A stretch of DNA of 64,000 nucleotides from Plenodomus lindquistii (GCA_025504975.1 JANUWI010000013.1:1054001-1118000), one strand, 5' to 3'. Shown: positions 36,987 to 51,934, numbered from the stretch's first letter. Numbers and translations are program-made. The notes: generated by a model not told the origin, from the letters alone.

Positions 36987-39900
36987 TATATATTTATTAC
37001 TTTTATCTAGAGTATATTTAATTTAAAAGTAAAAAAAAATATAAACTTAGCCTAGTTAGTTTATTATTAGTTTAGAATTTTTATATTTATAACGTATTTT
37101 AGAAATAAAAAATTAGTATATATTTAGGTTTAGTACTAAACTAAAGTTAGTTTAGGTTTCTATTTTTTAAAAATAGTAATAATTATAAATGGATTTTTAT
37201 CTATATATTTCCTAATTATATTTAGCTTAAGTAAAAGTTTTACTATAAAAGACTACTAGGTACTATGTACTATCTAAATAATTTTAAAATATAATTCTAG
37301 CTACTACTCTATTAGAGGCGTTAGTTTCTAGTTTTGTATTATAATTGGAATTATAGTAGTATAGAATTAGAATTACTAGAAGTAAGAATTTTAGCTTTTT
37401 AAAGCTATTTTAGTAAATATCTATTTATATAAATAGTATTAAAGGACTTTATAGAGCTATTATAAAACTAGCTATTTAGAAGAATTTAGAGATAAATTAT
37501 CTATAGAATCTATAAGCTCTAGAAAAGATTTAACACTTATTATAGTAGTAGGTTAGATCTAGTCATAAAGTAATTTTACTTTTTTTAAATCTACTTTTAT
37601 TTTTCAATTAGTTAGAATATATTTTAGGTATTTAGTCTAAATAATATAGAATTTACTTTGTATAATAGCTATTTATAGTTCTACTTTTTAAAACCTCTCT
37701 AGAGTAAGCTTAATATACTATTAGTAGCTGTTAATACTTTTAACGTAAATAAAAATATTATCTAGGTAGATAATATAGAAACTAACTAAATAATTTATAA
37801 GTATATTGTTTTTATATTTTTTATAGATAAAAAGGCTATTATAAAAGCTAAAAAAAATACTTTATATTTATATAATTTATAGTAGGTATAGAAAGTAGTA
37901 TATTCTTTAAACTCTAGATCTATTTTAATTTTATTAAAAGCTATTTAAATATTAAACTTAGCAAAGATTTTTACTTTATTTAAATAGATTACTAAATTAT
38001 TTATTATTAGAATTAAAGAAATATCTTTTTTAGTAAGCTAGTTAAACTTATAGTAGTTATAATATATATAGAGTAACTTATTAGACTTATAGATATAAAG
38101 AATAGCAAAAGTTAAAAAGCTATAACTAGTCTCTATAAATCCTTTCTATAAGTTTTTCTAAATATATTTTTTAATAGTTTTTAAATCTTTGTTATTTTAC
38201 TTATATAGAGAACTAAAGCTATTAAATAGAAGTTTATTTAGAATAATTTTATAGTTTTATAGTTAGTATTCTACTAGTTTTTTATAGCTAGTAAACTAAA
38301 TACATTCTAATACTACTAGTAGTAAAAAAAAAGTTAGTTTTAAATTAGATAGTTATTTTTTTTAGATGTTCTATCTATTATAATATCTAAAGATATAGTG
38401 AATTTTATATAGGCTAGTAGTAAAAAATTATTTTTTCTATATTAAAATAGAAAGTATTAGTAGTAATAAAAGTAATCTAAAAACTAGAAAAAGTTTTAGA
38501 AAGGTTTTATAGTAGGTCTAGTTTTTATCTTTTTTTTAAAATGTATTTTTATAATATAGTGCTTAAAAGATTCTATGAATATAGTTAATAAGATAGTATA
38601 AACTATAGTTTTCTAATATACCTTTCTTTTATAGAATATTTTACATTTTAATATTAAAGGTAATATACTATTTAAGTATATTTTAATAGATTTATATAAA
38701 AATTAGAGGAGTAGAGATATAGGTTTTAAAGTATATAGTAGGCTACTATAACTAGAATCTGTCTATATCTCGTAAAACTTTAAACCTTTTTAACTATTAT
38801 ATTCTAATAATTATATTCTAGGCTTTAAAATCTAATATAAGAAATAAACAGTTTAGAATTATATATATCTCCATAGTTATATAAAGCTAGAAATATTCTA
38901 TAACTAAAGAAAAATTAAGTTTTTAAACTTTTAAACTATAGGATTTTTTAAACGCCTATATAAATAAAGAAAAGTAGTTTTATAGCTACTTCTAGATTAT
39001 ATAGCATAGTAGAAATAAAAGAATAGAAACTTTAGAAAAGTTTTAAAAATTAAGTTTCAATAGATTATACTTTTAATTGAATTTTTAATAGAGTAATACT
39101 TTTAAAACTACTTATTTTCTATCTAATTCTTTTTTAGGCTTAGTACTTTAGTAGCGTTATTATATTATTTAGAGTAGTTTTTAGTTAAAATTTTTTTTAG
39201 ATATAGTAATTAATCTTTATTAGCGTAGTACTCTAGTTTACTATAGTTATAGTAGTTATTTAGTACTTTTTAAAAAGCTAAACTAGGTAATATATACTAT
39301 AAAAGTACTATTTTAGATTTTAGAAAAAATGAAAAGGCTAAATAAAGTATAGTATTTTATAGTATATCTTTCTAAAAAGTATCTAAATTAGATTATAATA
39401 TATTTCTAGCTAAAGTTTTTAAAATGCTATTAAAAAAAAGTTTTAGTAATAGTTTTTTTTTATATGTTTTTTTTTTCTATATCTAAAGCTATAAAATACT
39501 GTATTACATCTAGAAAACGTTATTCTAGATATATTTAAAGCTTTATTTAGAAATATATAGACTAGAAGTTATTTTTACTTATATATAGTAGATTTATGCT
39601 AAATATAGTATATATCTTTTTTATAGTATAGCTTAAAAAATATACTTTAAAAGTAAAAAAAGTTTTATTTTTATTTATATATTGCTAGTTAAAAGTATTT
39701 TACTTTAGTCTATTTATTACTTATAATAAAGTATTAATTAAATATAGCTATTATTAATTACATAAAAAAAAGTAGTTAGCTTTATTATTAGATAAGTATT
39801 AGAGATTAAAATACTTTACAGCTAGACTAGAAGTACTACTCTAGACTAGTACTATATATATACGCTTAGAATAGTAATAATTACTATTAATTTTTAATTA

Positions 39901-40700
39901 GTCTAGTATTATAGCCTTTTATTATCTATAGGTAGAGTTTTTCTTATTTAAAAGTTCTAAAATAAAAAGAATACGCTCTAATAGATATAGCTTTTTAAAA
40001 AATATTAAAAAAAGCTTTAAAAAGTAATCTAGTTAATAAATAATATTAATAAATCTAAAAGTTGTTAGTAAAAAATAAAAAAAAGTTTAGAAGTAGTATT
40101 AAATCTAATTTTATTTTTTTAACTAATTTTATTTTAAATTATCAAGCTATTAATTTAGCGTATAGCTAGGCTATTATTTTTATAGTAATATTAAAAGTTA
40201 TAGTTAGTAGATTTTTTAGTTTTACTAATATAAATCTAGTTTTAATTTAACTCTAGTTATTTTCTAATTAGCTAGTATTTATTATTTTCTATATTTTAGA
40301 TTTTATTTAAGTTTATAGGCCTTCTATAAAAGCTAGTTATTTTTTAATATTTTTTTAAAAATAAAATTTATTTTCTATTAATAGATATAGGTATTAGCTT
40401 AACTTTTAATAAAACTAGATTATTAATAATCTTTAAATTTCTACTTTAGTACTATTCTATATAATTTTTCTTTAAGTAATCTAAGCTAGTAATACTATAG
40501 AAGTCTAAATTTATAGGCTTTAGTTAACTAGAGAATATTTAAATCTAGTTTAAAAATTATTAATAGATTTATTAGTATAAATCAGAGCTAGTGTCTAAAA
40601 GGTTTTAGAAACTAGTTAACTAAAAATTTAAATAATTTTTTTTAGATATATTAGTAATATTATATAGGCTATTACTACTAGAAAAATAATCTTTTTATAA

Positions 40701-41116
40701 TATAATAATTAAAAAGTATAAAATACTAAAAAGTATTTAAATTAGTTTAAAAATATATAAAAGTACGCGTAAATTAAAAAGCTAAATAAATTTTATTTTA
40801 AGAAATTTTATATAAAAAGATAAAAGAATTATACTTTTATAGTTCTATTAAAATAGTAAGCTATATAGAATAGAACTTAGTAGTAGTTCTATACTTTAAT
40901 AGAGTTTTTTTTTTTCTCTACTATATTAGCACGTAGGTAATAGTAGAGTAGAAATTTCTATAGAATTAGAATGTAGTATAGTATAGAGAGGGTTTAGAAA
41001 AAGGTTAGTATAGTTTTTTATATTTAATAAATTTATATAAAGCAAGATAAAAGTAGCTTATAAAATAGCTTTTATAGCTAGAGGTTATTATTATAACAGA
41101 ATATAGCTTTATTACA
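40701..41116 (-). repeat. 5' LTR of LTR-415 copy 3
   Basis: 416-bp LTR ending TTATTACA directly before ATTAC, the target duplication shared with the left end at 32803-32807. This LTR keeps the intact ...TTACA terminus that confirms the family end. Confidence 0.88.
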
Positions 41117-44100
41117 ATTACTACTAGTAATATAGAGTTTTTATAAAATAATAGTTAATAAAAAAGCAAAAACTCTTTATAAAAGTATAAAAAGGTTTAT
41201 TTAAAAAATTAATAAAAGTATATTATAATTTATAGGTAAATTAGTTATATAAATAAGTTAGTTACTCTACTAAAACTTTTCTAAAAAGTAGTTTTATAAT
41301 AATACTCTATAACTAATATTCATAGCATATAGAAATTATAGTAAACTAATTTATTAAAAAATACTTTCTACTATTTATTTATTTATATCTATATTATACC
41401 TACTTTTACTATACTATTTATAGTACTACTAGATAGGTTTACTTCTTTTAGCGCGTATTTCTTTAATACTTTTTTTCTATTACTATATATTATAAACTTC
41501 TTTAAAGTTATTAGATATAGGCTTTCTTTTATTATACAAGTACTTTACTTTTATTTCTACATTATTTTATATAATTTACATTATTTAGTAGCTTTATTTA
41601 CTATTTAGAGTTTAGTAATCTAGTAATATATTAATACTATCTAATATACTATTAGTACTATACTTTTACTAAACCTTCTATAAATATTAATTCTAGCTAT
41701 TACTAAACTATCTATATGCTTTAGAATTTTTTCAAATAAAATTTAATTATAATCTATATTATAGAGTATTACGTAAAGTTTAAACGTACTAGACTTTAGA
41801 GTTAATAGTAGAAAATAATACTATCTATAGTTTAATATTAAAGCTAGATAATTTAGTGTCTAGGTTAAAAAAACTTAATTTATATTTTAATAGGCTTTTT
41901 AGATACTATTATAATTAATAGTAGTATTAAAAGTAGTATTAAAGTATAGTAAATATATAATTTTAGTAATAAACCTTATCTAGTTATATATTAGATATTT
42001 AGCTTAGTAGCTATATATTATTTTTTAGAAAATATAATATAATATATATTAAATAGCTATAGAATATATAAAAAATAAAAATATATATAAAAGTTATAAT
42101 TTTTAATTTTTTATTATATAAGTAGAATTTAAAGAATTTATAGCATTTATAACTATTAACTATAAATAGATATACTATACTAATAGTATACTCTTTTATA
42201 TACGTATTTAAATATTTTAACTATTTTAAACTAGATCTATTATCTATTTAGGTATTTTTAGAAACTATAATAGCCTTGTTCTAAAGTAGACTATATTCTA
42301 TACTAGGTATAGAGGTAGTACTTAGTAATATAAAAATTAATTAAAAATAAATAGCCTACTTTATTATATTAATACTTTAGATTACTATAATTTACTTCTA
42401 ATTACTTTACTATTATTAGATGCATAGTATAATTAAAAGTGTATAAAATATTAATAATTTTAATAATAATTAAAATAATTAATTATATATTCTCTAAGTA
42501 TTATTTAAAAAGCTAGTTTTATTATATTAGCTATAGAGTGCGCTAGCGTACTCTATGCCATATCTATTTATTAGCTTTAGAATAACTCTATTAATCTAAT
42601 ATACCTTTTTTAGCCTAGAAGCTATTACTAGCTAAAACTTTTTTTCTAAAAAGTTATTAAAAGGTAGTCTAGTTACTATTAGATTTCTTTAATTAGAGTT
42701 TTATTTATTAGTGTTAAAAGCGGTTTAGCTTTAATAAATCTAAATTAATAGAGAAATTCTTTCTATAATCCTTTTAGTAAAGCTTTTATAAAACTATTTA
42801 TAATTATTTTTAATAACTATACGTACTATATATCTATCTATTATTATTATACTTTTTACTATAGCTAGTAATTATAGATATTAACGTATTAAAGCTTAGT
42901 TTAAAGCTTTAATACCTCTATAGTAAATAGTTAGATAGTCTATTAATTATTATATTTAATAATAATTAGTTCTAGCTTAATTTTAATATAGAGCTTCTAA
43001 AGGAGTTTTAAAATAAAAAAAGATTTTTTAGTAATTTAAAATAGAGTAAATAGTTTAGCTTTAGTAGTTAACGTTATTACTATATTCTATTTATTTACTT
43101 TTAGATAATAAGCCTATTATATAGCTTAATTATATAGCTTTATAAACTTTTTCTATTTTATATATTATTTATAAAAAAAGCGTTATTTATAATTTAAAGG
43201 CGTAAACTACTTTTAAATTATAATATAGTTAATTTAGTACTCTAAAAGTAGATTAAAATTTAGTTTATAGCTTTATAATATTTATAGCTAGAATTAGTAA
43301 AGTGCTTTACTAGTTATAATATAGTAAATAAAATATCTAGTTACATAGTAACTATAATAAAAAAAAGTAATCTAATTTTTTATTAGTATTTATTAATATC
43401 TATATAGCTTGCTAGGCTATTATATAGTAATAGTTTAGTAGCTACTATTAAAATATTATAAACTACTTTTTAATTATTAATTAATTAACTAATTTTACTG
43501 TAGTAAAAGGGCTAGAAAAGTTAGATCTAGCGTAAAGCTTAGTTATAAATTATCTCTATTCTAAAAAACTATTATAGGTTATACCCTCTAGTAATTATAT
43601 ACTACTTTTTTAGCTACTTTATTACTTTAGTAGCTTACTAGTTCTATTCTATAAAATAAACTATAATAATATTATTAATATAAAAAAAACAATAACACTA
43701 CTTTTAATAAAGTAGTATAGTTTATATAGTATAGCTTTAAAAATAAGCCTTTATAAAGTTACTACAAACTCTTCCTACTATAGTAATAGTAAAATTCTAA
43801 AGCTATATAATACTTTATTAATTTATAAAATTATACTAGCCTTTTAATAACTTTTTAGTATATATATATAGGTAATTTAGTTTATTACTATATATATAAA
43901 CGTATTTATATTATTAAATTACTTAAGCTCTAGTCTATACTAGGCTATAATTACTATTAGTATTCTAAATAAATAGCTAGCTAGTATAGCTACGTAAATA
44001 TTCTATTAAGTAATATTTTCTTATAAATCTTTTTAGACTACTAATTACGCTTTATATTTAAAAAAATTATAGTTTTTAATAGTGTATATATATAAACCTA

Positions 44101-44447
44101 TATATAATTAAAAATCTATTATTCTATTAGTCTAGTAGTTTTAATTAGAACTTTAGTCTATAAATCTATCTAAGTATAGCTTAAAAAATAGTTAAGTTTA
44201 GCTTATTTAAACTTAGCGCCTAGTAGATAATTCTTAAGCGTACTTTTATAGGTAGAAAGAGGTAAAAACTAGCTCTAATAGAGTTTTTAATTTATAGTAA
44301 GTATTTTTCTTAATTAGGCTTTATTAATAGCTTTTTTTTTTTAGTTATCTCTATAATACCTGTTTAAGTTTCTACTATAAACGCTACTATCTATAGAATT
44401 ATATAAAATAAAACTAATTATATTTTAAAATATATTTCTACTATAAA

Positions 44448-44864
44448 TGTAATAAAGCTATATTCTATTATAATAATAACTTTTAGTTATAGAAGCCTTT
44501 TTATAAGCTACCCCTATCTTTCTCTATATAAACTTATTAAAAATAGAAAACTATACTAACTTTTACCTAAACTACCTCTATACTACACCTAGTCTAGATT
44601 TTATAAAAATCTCTACTCTACTATTACCTACGTGCTAATATAGTAGAGGAAAAAAAAGAACTCTATAAAAGTCTAAAACTACTACTAAGTTCTACTCTAT
44701 ATAGCTTACTTTTTTAATAGAACTATAAAAGTATAATTTTTCTATTCTTTTATATAAAGCTTATAAAAATATAATTTATTTAGCTTTTTAATCTACGCGT
44801 ACTTTTATATACTTTTAAGCTAATTTAGATATTTTTTAGCACTTTATATTATTAAACTATTATA
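44448..44864 (+). repeat. 5' LTR of LTR-415 copy 4
   Basis: 417-bp LTR starting TGTAATAAAGC, an unmutated TG terminus. The adjacent internal segment (44865 on) recurs next to the LTRs at 11802 and 40701 in the opposite orientation. Confidence 0.88.
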
Positions 44865-47399
44865 TTATAAAAAAATTATTTTTCTACTAGTAATAGCCTA
44901 TATAATATTATTAATTTATTTAAAAAAATTATTTAAATCTTCTAGTTAACTAGCCTTTAAAACCTCTCTAGTTCTAGCTCTAATTAACGCTATTAAATCT
45001 ATTAATAATTCTAAAACTAGATTCTAGAAATCTCTAGTTAACTAAAGCCTATAGATTTAGACTTCTATAGTATTACTAGTTTAGATTACTTTTAGAAAAG
45101 TTATATTAAATAGCGCTAAAGTAGAGATTTAGAGACTATTAATAACCTAGTAGAATTAGAGGTAAAGCTAATACCTATCTCTATTAATAAATAATAAATT
45201 CTATTTTCTAAAAAATAAAAATTAATAACTAGCTTTTTTAAAAAGCTTATAAATTAATTAAATATCTAAAATATAGAAAATTACTAATACTAGCTAATTA
45301 GAAAATAATTAAAATTAGATAGAAGCTAGATTTACTTTAGTAGAACCTAGAAATCTACTAACTATAATTTCTAATAATACTATAGAAATAATAGCCTAGC
45401 TACACTCTAAATTAGCAGCTCTATAAATTAAAATACAATCTATAAAAAAATTTTTTTTATCTAACTCTATTTCTAAACTTACCTCTATTCTCTACTAAAA
45501 ACTTTTAGATTTATTAATATTACTAGTTAACTAGATTACTTTCTAAAACTTTTTTTTATATTTTTAAAAAGCTATATTTATTAGAGTATACTTTTTTTAT
45601 TTTTAAATTATAAAATAGAAAGGACTTTATTTATAGATAATAGAAAGCTTTAATACTAGATTAATTTAAAATTAATAGTAACTACTACTTTTCTAAGCGT
45701 TTTTATATAGTACTAGTTTAGAGTAGTATTTCTAGTTTAGCTAAAAAGTATTTTAAACTCTAATACCTATCTAATAATAAAGCTAACTACTTTTTTTTAT
45801 AAAAGCTATAATAGCTACGTTTAATAGATACTTTATTATAAATAATAAATAAGCTAAAGTATATAATACTTTTAACTAACTATATATAAAAAAAATAAAA
45901 CTTTTTTTACTTTTAAAATATATTTTTTAAACTATACTATAAAAAAATATATATTATATTTAAAATAGATTTACTATATATAGGTAAAAATAACTTCTAG
46001 TCTATATATTTCTAGTTAAAGGTTTAAATATATCTAGAATAACTTTTTTCTAGATATAATAAAGTACTTTATTACTTTTAATATAAAAAAAAGAACCTAT
46101 TTAAAAAATATATATTATTAGACCTTTTTTTATAATAGTATTACTAAATTCTAAGCTAGAACTATAGTATAACCTAGTTTAAATACTTTTTAAAAAAAAA
46201 CTTTAGAAAATACAGCACTATATATAGCTTTTTAAACTTTTTTATAATCTACTATAGTACTTTTATAGTAAGTAATAGCTACTCTAGCTTTTAAAAAGGT
46301 ACTAGATAACTACTATAACTATAGTAAGCTAGAATACTACGCTAATAAATATCTATTACTATAAATAAAAGAAATTATAATTAAAAATTACTCTAACTAA
46401 TATTATAATACTACTAAAGTACTAGATCTAGAAAAAAATTAAATAGAAAATAAATAGTTCTAAAAGTATTATACTACTAAAAATTAAATTAAAAGTATAA
46501 CCTATTAAACTTTAATTTTTAAAAACTATTTTAAAGTTTCTATTTTTTTATATCTACTATTTTATATAAGCTAGGCGTAGGTATAAAACTACTATTATTT
46601 ATTAATACTAGTATTTAAAAATATTTTTTTTTAAATTTATATATTATTTTTTTTTTATTTTTTTTAAACTAAAGTCTAAAAACTACTCTATCTAGTAATA
46701 GTTAAACGATTTAAAAACTAAATTTTTTTACTAGTTATAGAATATATCTATCTCTATATAATTATAGATAGATAAAAGATTTTAAACTATCTATTTATTA
46801 TACTAGATTTAAAAGCTTAGAATATAATTATTAGAATGTAATAGTTAAAAATGTTTAAAATTCTACTAAATATAGATAAGTTCTAGTTATAGTAGCCTAC
46901 TATTTACTTTAAAATTTATATTTTTATTTTTTTAATTTTTATATAACTTTTTTAAAGAATACTAAATAAGTATATTACTTTTAATATTAAAAAATAAAAC
47001 GCTCTATAAAAAAAAAGTTATATTAAAAAACTAGTAGTTTACACCTTTTAATTAATTATATTTAGAGAATTTTTAAAGCTTTATAATACTAGAATATCTC
47101 TCTAGAGATATAAAAACTAGACCTGCTCTAAAAGCTTTTTAAAACCTTTTCTAGTTTTTAAATTACTATTATTTCTACTAATACTTTCTATTTTAATATA
47201 AAAAAAAAGAAAATAAATTCTTTACTACTAGTCTATATAAAATTAACTAGATTTTTAAAAACTATAATAGAGAGAATATTTAAAAAAATAACTATTTAAT
47301 CTAGAACTAACTCTCTCTCTAGTACTAGTAATATTAGAATATATTTAGTTTATTAGTAGTAAAAAAACTACTAGAATACTAACTATATAACTATAAAAT

Positions 47400-49300
47400 T
47401 ATTCTAAATAAACCTCTATTTAATAACTTTAGCCCTCTATATAAGTAAAATACTAAGAATTTAAAAGCTATTAAAAAGTACGTCTAGAAAAATTTATAGA
47501 AAGAATTTATAGAGACTAGTTATAGCTTTTTTACTTTTTTTATTCTCTATATTTATAAACCTAATAAGTTACTTTATATCTATATTAACTACTATAAGTT
47601 TAACTAGCTTACCTAAAAAGATACCTATTTAATTCTAAAAATAGATAACTTACTAATTTATTTAAGTAAAGCTAAAATTTTTACTAAATTTTATATTTAA
47701 ATAGCTTTTAATAAAATCTATATAGATCTAGTGTTTAAAAAATACACTACTTTCTATACTTACTATAGATTATATAAATATAAAGTACTTTTTTTTAGCT
47801 TTTATAATAGCTTTTCTATCTATTAAAAGTATATAAATAATATATTTATAGATTACTTAGATAATTTCTATATTACCTATTTAGATAATATTTTTATCTA
47901 TTTTAAAGATGTCTAGAGCTACTAGACGCATGTTAAATTTATTTTAAAAAAACTATAAAAAGTAAAACTATAAATAGCTATTAAAAAAAGTAAATTCTAC
48001 GTTATTTAAACTAAGTATTTAGAATATATTCTAACTAATAAAAAAATAGAAGTAAATCTAGAAAAAATAGAAGTACTTTATAACTAGGTTTAATCTACTA
48101 CTATAATAAGTATTAAATCTTTTCTAGAGTTTACTAAAATTTATAAATAATTTATTTTTAAATTTTTATAAATAGCTAAGCTAATAATAGCTCTATAGAG
48201 TTTTTTAACCCTATTTATATAGACTAAAAATTACTAAAATAGCTTTAAAAAGCTAAAGTTTGTATTTCTAGCAATTCTAGTTCTATACTACTTTAATTTT
48301 AATTATAATATAAAATTAGAAACTAATACTTTAGATAGAGTAGTAGCTAGAATTATATTTTAAAAATACCTAGATAGTAAATAGTACTCTATAGCTTTCT
48401 ATAGTAAAATACTTACTAGAGTAGAATTTAATTAGAAAATATATAATAAAGAACTATTTACTATTATTACTATTTTTAAAAAATAGAAAGCTAAACTAAT
48501 TTTAGTCTAGTACTAAGTCTAAATATATACTAATTATTAATTTTTAAAGTATTTTATAAATATAAAAGTTTTAAATTAATAATACACTAACTAGGCTAAA
48601 TTTATAGCCTTTTTTAACTTCTAAATTAAATATACTCTAGGTAAAAGTAATAAGTATATAAATATTTTTAGTTACTAAAAATAAAATATAAAAGATTTTA
48701 AAAAAGCTAAGTAAAATAATTGTTTTTTAGTTTTTTTTAACCCTACTAGGCTATATAGCTATATTAACTCTAAACTAGTAAAATAATATCTAGACTTCTT
48801 TTTATAAATAACTATTTTTTTTAACTAACTTTAATAATATTACTAGATTTTTTAGAACTAACAGAAGCCCTATTAAAATAAAACTAATAGTTTTTTTAAA
48901 AAAAAAACTTTTTACTGCCTTTCTAGTATTAGATAGATAATAAACCTTTTTTTTATAAAAACTACTTTTATATTCCTCTAGACTTTCTACTCTACATATA
49001 ATTTATTAGAGAGATATATAATTAAATATTAATAGCCTATTCTAGTACTATAAAAACTTACTAGTTATTTATTTAATAATACTACGAAAAAAAAATAGAA
49101 GCTACCTATAAATAGTACGTGCATAACTATATTATCTACTAAAAATTCTATCTAAAATAAATCTAAATATAAAAGTTTTTTTATTTTTTACTAATTTTAA
49201 AAAAACCTATATAATATTTTATAATAGATTTTAAATTTTTTTTTAAAAACTAATATAGCTATAATTAGATTCTAGTAATTATTAATTAATTTTCTAAATA
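47400..49300 (+). pseudogene. RIP-killed pol of LTR-415 copy 4 (RT, RNase H, integrase N-domain)
   Basis: One plus-strand frame still spells Ty3/Gypsy pol with stops at former Trp/Gln/Arg codons. The RT catalytic box is YLDN at 47878-47889 (second Asp codon GAT to AAT). It is followed by IFIYFKDV, then by TKYLEYILTNKKIEVN (the LGY-I motif) and an RNase H segment. The integrase HHCC domain ends in NYIIY (CxxC codons 49138-49140 and 49147-49149 now Tyr). The RT box and the CxxC are 420 codons apart in the same frame, so few indels have occurred. The non-functional state is certain. Confidence 0.85.
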
Positions 49301-51519
49301 AATAATTATAATACTATACTATAAAATAATAAATATTTAAATTTTTATATAACTATTTATATAATAAGTATAGTAGTTTAGATATACTTTTAAAAGTATT
49401 ATTTCTAACTATAGTATCTAGTTTATTTTCTAATTCTAGTTTAAATTTTATTAAATTATAAATATTAAAATATAACTTTTTACTACCTATTATAAATAAA
49501 CTAATAGCTAAACTAAAATTATAAATAAATATATTAACTAATATCTATAGCTATTTATAATATACTACTAGAATAACTAGAGTAAACCTTTTTTATATAT
49601 AAACTAAGCCTAGATAACGCTTCTATATATATTAATAGATATAGCTTTATACTAGTTTTTATATAGTTTTAAACTCTAATAGAGCTAGAACTAGTACTAT
49701 TTAAAAGTAGCTAATTTTATTAAAAAATTTAACTACTAAAAAGTTTATAATTTAGCTATTTAAATATATAATATTTAGAAATAAGCTAAAAAAAATATAA
49801 AAAAACTATAAAACTAAATATATTTGACTATTAACGCCTATTAATATTTTATTAACTAGAGAATTAGAAATAAAGTTTATTTTTTTATTATTAATTTAAT
49901 AACTATAAAACCTAGCTAAAAGTTATTTAAACTATAAAAAAGTTTTTTTAAAGTTTTTAAATAGATTAGGTATTTTTATAAATTTAAACTTTTTTTAAGT
50001 TTTAAAATATATAATATATTTACCTCTAATATTCTTTATAAAAATTCTAATAACTTTCTACTAGAATAAAAAGCTTTAAAGCTACTAGCTACCTCTATAT
50101 AAAGTAGAAAAAAATAGAAAATTAAAAAAATTTTTACTAGTAAATTTATTTAAAATAAGCTAAAATATAAAGCTAGCTAGATAGAATATAATCTAAATTT
50201 AACTTAATATTTAGTATCTAATTTTATAAATTTTTTCTATAAAATATAAAATTTTTACTAGAAGTATTTTAATTATTTAGAACTTTTCTAGTTACTATAT
50301 AGATAGCTTTAGATATAAAAAAAATAAAAAATATATTATAATTAATAGATAATTATATTTTATAAGTCTAATAGTTTTTTTATTATTAATATATAAAAAT
50401 TATAGCTAATATATAAAACTAGTATATAGCTTTTACTAATAAAACTTTTAGTTTAGTAAGCTAATTATTATAGATAGATATAAAAGCTTTTTAGAATTTA
50501 TTTATTTACTATTATAACCTTTTAACTTCTATTTTACTATTAAAAATATTATATATTTTATTTAATTTAAAGTTTTTAGTGCTTTTACGCTTTAAAAACT
50601 TTCTATTAGGCCTATAAATAGGCCTATATTTTTTTTTACTACTAGAAAAATCTAGAGCTTTTTTAAAAAAAGTAGTAGCTAAAGCTACTATATTTTTCTA
50701 AAAAAACTATATTTTCTAGTAAAAATCTAAAACTTTTTTATGTAGACTTTAAAATTTTTTTTATTATATATAGTAGTTTACTAGTATTATATTAATTATA
50801 CTAAAGCTAGTAACCTATATAGTTACTAACTATATTATAAAAGTTAATATTTTTATAGCTAAGCTAGCTATAGCTTTTATATCTACTAGTTTAGCTTTAA
50901 ATTTTTTTATTTTATTTATATTAGCTAGTATAGCCTACGTAGTAAAGCTTTTAAAATTATAAAATACTATTATAATTTAGTTATATTCTAGTTTTATATA
51001 TATAAATATTTAAAAAAGTTAGAAAAAGTTTTAAACTAGTAGAAAAAAATAGCTATTTATTACTTTATACTTTTTATTTAAAAGTGTATAATAAGTATGC
51101 TTTTTTAAACCTACTAATTTAAATAAATATATAAAGTTAAATTTATTATAAAACTAGACCTAGATAGAGTATAAGTAAAAAATCTAATAGACTAAAAAGT
51201 ATATATCTAGAGGTATAGAAATAAGCATTTTTATAAAAGCTATTTAGTATTAGTATTAGAGGTAATAATAAATAGTAATAAAGTATATATAATAAAAGTA
51301 TAAAGTATAAAAAATAAAAAAAAATTATAATATTTAAAAAATTATTATATTCTACTAAAATAACTACTAGATTTAGTAGTTATTATAATAATTATTAATA
51401 AATAGTAAATAAAAAGTTATATTTACTTTAATAAAATAATAATTCTAGAATAAATTTTATATAGAGGTTATATAAAAGACACTTAAATATAAAACTATTT
51501 AATTTAAAGTAAAAAGTAA

Positions 51520-51934
51520 TATATTAAAGCTATATTCTATTATAATAATAATTTTTAGCTATAAATGCTTTTTTATAAACTATTTTTATTTCTTTTTATA
51601 TAAATTTATTAAAGATAGAAAACTATACTAACTTTTATCTAAATTACCTCTATACTATATCTAGTCTAAATTTTATAAAAATCTCTACTCTACTATTACC
51701 TACGTGCTAATATAATAGAGAAAAAAAAAACTTTATAAAAGCCTAGAACTACTACTAAATTCTACTCTATATAGTTTACTTTTTTAATAAAACTATAGAA
51801 ATATAATTTTTTTATTTTTTTATATAAAGCCTATAAAAATATAATTTATTTAGTTTTTTAATCTATACGTATTTCTATATTTTTTTAAACTAATTTAGAT
51901 ACCTTTTAGTAGTTTATATTCTTAAGCTATTATA
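51520..51934 (+). repeat. 3' LTR of LTR-415 copy 4
   Basis: 415 bp, starting TATATTAAAGC (RIP-altered TGTAATAAAGC) and ending AAGCTATTATA. Confidence 0.87.

Larger units (their letters stand above)
32808..41116 (-). mobile_element. LTR-415 Gypsy retrotransposon, copy 3 (internally deleted, two nested DNA transposons)
   Basis: LTR pair 32808-35087 (split by Fot1-A) and 40701-41116, flanked by a perfect target duplication ATTAC (32803-32807 and 41117-41121). Removing Fot1-A (33146-35006) and Fot1-B (35139-36986) leaves about 4.6 kb, 2.9 kb less than full length. The sequence left of the Fot1-B matches copy 1 near 3335, while that right of it matches copy 1 near 6170, so the deletion coincides with the Fot1-B position. 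The remaining part corresponds to the 5' LTR, gag and most of RT/RNase H; the integrase part is missing. Confidence 0.82.
44448..51934 (+). mobile_element. LTR-415 Ty3/Gypsy retrotransposon, copy 4, complete and uninterrupted
   Basis: 7,487 bp with LTRs 44448-44864 (417 bp) and 51520-51934 (415 bp). It is the only full-length copy without a nested insertion. LTR termini are TGTAATAAAGC and CTATTATA (for ...ATTACA). No convincing target duplication is seen (left ATAAA, right TATTT). The plus strand carries gag-pol remains in Ty3/Gypsy order: RT, RNase H, then the integrase zinc domain, all riddled with stops from RIP. It serves as the reference that fixes the orientation of the other copies. 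Confidence 0.9.

Noticed and set aside
13030..41116. LTRs at 13030 and 40701 as two ends of one huge element
   Set aside because: Outer flanks differ (AAGAA versus ATTAC), and the LTR at 40701 pairs perfectly with the one at 32808 through ATTAC.
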